Source: Alphaproteobacteria bacterium UBA4588 (lineage in GTDB: Bacteria > Pseudomonadota > Alphaproteobacteria > Rhodobacterales > Rhodobacteraceae). From it: a DNA stretch of 64,000 bases. The stretch lies in contig CAJJAW010000007.1 of the NCBI GenBank assembly GCA_905182195.1, forward strand, positions 124,001 through 188,000, written 5' to 3'. Numbering within the stretch: position 1 is the first letter of the stretch; the number at the start of each line of letters is the position of its first letter. This document shows, in pieces, positions 62,556-64,000 of the stretch. The notes under the pieces were generated by a model. The model was not told the DNA's origin, made no database searches, and saw only the letters and a list, made by a program, of their open reading frames with translations. Both the position numbers and the translations under genes were made by a program.

Positions 62556-64000
62556 TTAGAAATCGGTGGGTGCACCGCCTTCCGACACACGTCGATCAAC
62601 AAATGCCCGTAATTCTTCATGGACGGCTTCTTCCATAGGAGGCTTTTTGTAGTCCGCCAAAATCTCTTTGTATTTGTGATGCGCCCGCTCAGCAGTCCAA
62701 ACACCACCAGCTAGGTCCCAGCCCTCGTAATTACGCCAATCACTTATAAAAGGCTGATGGAATGCGTGTTCATAACGGTCTTGGGTATGTTGCACCCCAA
62801 AGAAATGTCCAGATGAGCCCACCTCGCGGATTGCATCAAGGGCAATGTCTTCAGGGTCGGTGCGCGTGATAATAGGCTCAAAATACCGCTGTATCATTTG
62901 CAGAACTTCACAATCCATTATAAATTTCTCCGGAGAAGCAATCAGGCCGCCCTCAAGCCAGCCCGCCGCATGGTATACAACATTGGTTCCTGATTGTACC
63001 GCCGCCCAAAGTGAATTGGAGGTTTCCCACATCGCCTGACCATCTGGGACATTCGCCGCACAAACCCCCGAGGAGCGGATTGGCAGCTTATAAAACCGCC
63101 CCATTTGTCCCGTCATCTGGGTGGCGCGCATATATTCCGGCGTGCCAAAAGCCGGCGCCCCAGTTTTCATATCAACATTCGACGTGAAGGTCCCAATCAC
63201 ACAAGCGATCCCCGGCCGGACATATTGAAACAATGCTATCGCACAGAGCGCTTCGGCAATCGATTGCGCCACAGCGCCCGCCATCGTCACGGGTGCCATG
63301 GCCCCTGCGAGTGTGAAAGGGGTTACAAAAATAGCTTGGCCACGGCGCGCAAGACGTAGGCAGCCATCAATCATTGGCCAGTCATGCTTGAGCGGGCTGG
63401 TGGAGTTGATATTAGTAAACATATGCGGTTTAGCTTCAAATTCTTCGTGGGTCAGCCCCCCCGCGATCCGTACCATTTCCATAGTGTCCTCAACCCGTTC
63501 GGAACCCAGGCAATAGGTATGGGCCGCTTTGTCAGTTAAGGTGAGCTTATCGTAGGTAGCCTCAAGATGGCGAATAGAGGCATGCAGATCAACTGGCTCG
63601 ACCGGATAGCCACCCATTAAATGGATGCAGTTGAAATATTGGCTGAGTTTAAAAAAGTTTTGACAATGCGCGCGGGTGCCAGAGACCTTACGGCCCAGCT
63701 CCATGTCCCAATAGTTTGGTGGTGAAGACACGTTGCCAAATAGCATCTTATTGCCACCCACGGCCAGCTCATGGGCCGGATTGCGTGGTGTTATTGTGAA
63801 TTCCGACGGGGCTTTGCCCACCATCTCCATCACCCAATGGCGGTCCAGATAGACCTTCTCGTCAATGACTTTACAGCCCGCATCTTTGAAAATCGCGAGG
63901 GCTTCTTTATTGAGAAACTCAACCCCAATGTCTTCCAAAATTTCCATTGCACCTTCGTGGATGGCCAAAATGCCTTCTTCGGTCAATGGCTCAATGGGAC
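62556..64000 (-). CDS. MttB-family (COG5598) methylamine/betaine methyltransferase, 5' end cut by right window edge
   Basis: About 481 residues are visible. The frame is open through the right edge (PIEPLTEEGILAIHEGAMEI), so the start is outside. Family stretches are FGNVSSPPNYWDMELGRKVS, QNFFKLSQYFNCIHLMGGYP, LAGAMAPVTMAGAVAQSIAE, YHAAGWLEGGLIASPEKFIM and the end RRVSEGGAPTDF. No in-frame TAG occurs, so it is a non-pyrrolysine member. Known non-pyrrolysine relatives demethylate glycine betaine, carnitine or proline betaine onto a corrinoid protein. No corrinoid protein gene is in the window. It is convergent with dctQM. A remnant of a paralogue lies at 18142-18444. Confidence 0.9.
   Translation of the reverse strand, partial: PIEPLTEEGILAIHEGAMEILEDIGVEFLNKEALAIFKDAGCKVIDEKVYLDRHWVMEMVGKAPSEFTITPRNPAHELAVGGNKMLFGNVSSPPNYWDMELGRKVSGTRAHCQNFFKLSQYFNCIHLMGGYPVEPVDLHASIRHLEATYDKLTLTDKAAHTYCLGSERVEDTMEMVRIAGGLTHEEFEAKPHMFTNINSTSPLKHDWPMIDGCLRLARRGQAIFVTPFTLAGAMAPVTMAGAVAQSIAEALCAIALFQYVRPGIACVIGTFTSNVDMKTGAPAFGTPEYMRATQMTGQMGRFYKLPIRSSGVCAANVPDGQAMWETSNSLWAAVQSGTNVVYHAAGWLEGGLIASPEKFIMDCEVLQMIQRYFEPIITRTDPEDIALDAIREVGSSGHFFGVQHTQDRYEHAFHQPFISDWRNYEGWDLAGGVWTAERAHHKYKEILADYKKPPMEEAVHEELRAFVDRRVSEGGAPTDF

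Overview
The window reads as chromosomal DNA from a marine alphaproteobacterium of the Rhodobacterales/roseobacter group. This is inferred from gene content and protein style rather than from a database match. Supporting points are three TRAP-type transporter sets or subunits groups (one DctPQM, one DctP plus fused DctQM), heterotetrameric sarcosine oxidase, C3-sulfonate (dihydroxypropanesulfonate) catabolism, non-pyrrolysine MttB proteins, a small DUF6324-like protein, and a tRNA-His with A73 and no encoded G-1, which is typical of one large alphaproteobacterial lineage. Base composition is moderate, not the high GC of many cultured roseobacters (judged by eye, not computed).

Layout. 1-5 kb: 5' part of pcm, a DMT exporter, a Rieske oxygenase, then a decayed patch with a frameshifted serine recombinase and three copies of one signal-peptide leader, ending at tRNA-Val. 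5-11 kb: housekeeping genes lon, tgt, sufT, an A-type Fe-S carrier and tpiA. 11-17.5 kb: a DctPQM TRAP operon, a cytochrome P450, a second DMT exporter and tRNA-His. 17.8-18.7 kb: a DUF6324-like gene and a C-terminal MttB pseudogene. 18.7-28.3 kb, all minus: nrdR-ribD-ribE-ribB-ribH-nusB-esterase, then rpoD and dnaG. 28.3-33.4 kb: soxBDAG. 33.5-39.1 kb: a tight six-gene minus-strand operon encoding two phosphoethanolamine transferases, a PAP2 phosphatase, PssA, DgkA and Psd. 39-50 kb: glutamate dehydrogenase, a beta-hydroxyacid dehydrogenase, a reductive-dehalogenase-like Fe-S/corrinoid protein, pirin, a TetR regulator with a palindromic operator, hom, glpX, recJ and tRNA-Glu. 50-56 kb: the sulfonate cluster hpsN, SDR, ADH, comD, comE, with a divergent LacI regulator and a double LacI operator. 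56-64 kb: IclR, GMC oxidoreductase, TerC, DctP and fused DctQM, and an MttB-family methyltransferase cut by the right edge.

How the parts work together. The six-gene lipid operon can be read as a closed cycle. PssA and Psd make phosphatidylethanolamine, EptA-type enzymes spend it to decorate a surface lipid and release diacylglycerol, and DgkA returns diacylglycerol to phosphatidic acid. The sulfonate cluster can carry dihydroxypropanesulfonate to sulfolactate (HpsN) and sulfopyruvate to sulfoacetaldehyde (ComDE). The sulfolactate dehydrogenase and Xsc steps are not in the window. SoxBDAG turns sarcosine into glycine and a one-carbon unit.

The strongest cross-cutting observation is that four otherwise ordinary genes (ribE, dnaG, the lacI-type regulator and dctQM) each carry a single-base insertion. 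In each case the expected remainder of the protein continues at once in the next frame. Several lie in short G/C runs. This looks like consensus sequencing error rather than gene decay, and conventional ORF calls give wrong ends for these genes. The recombinase and the MttB fragment look like true decay.
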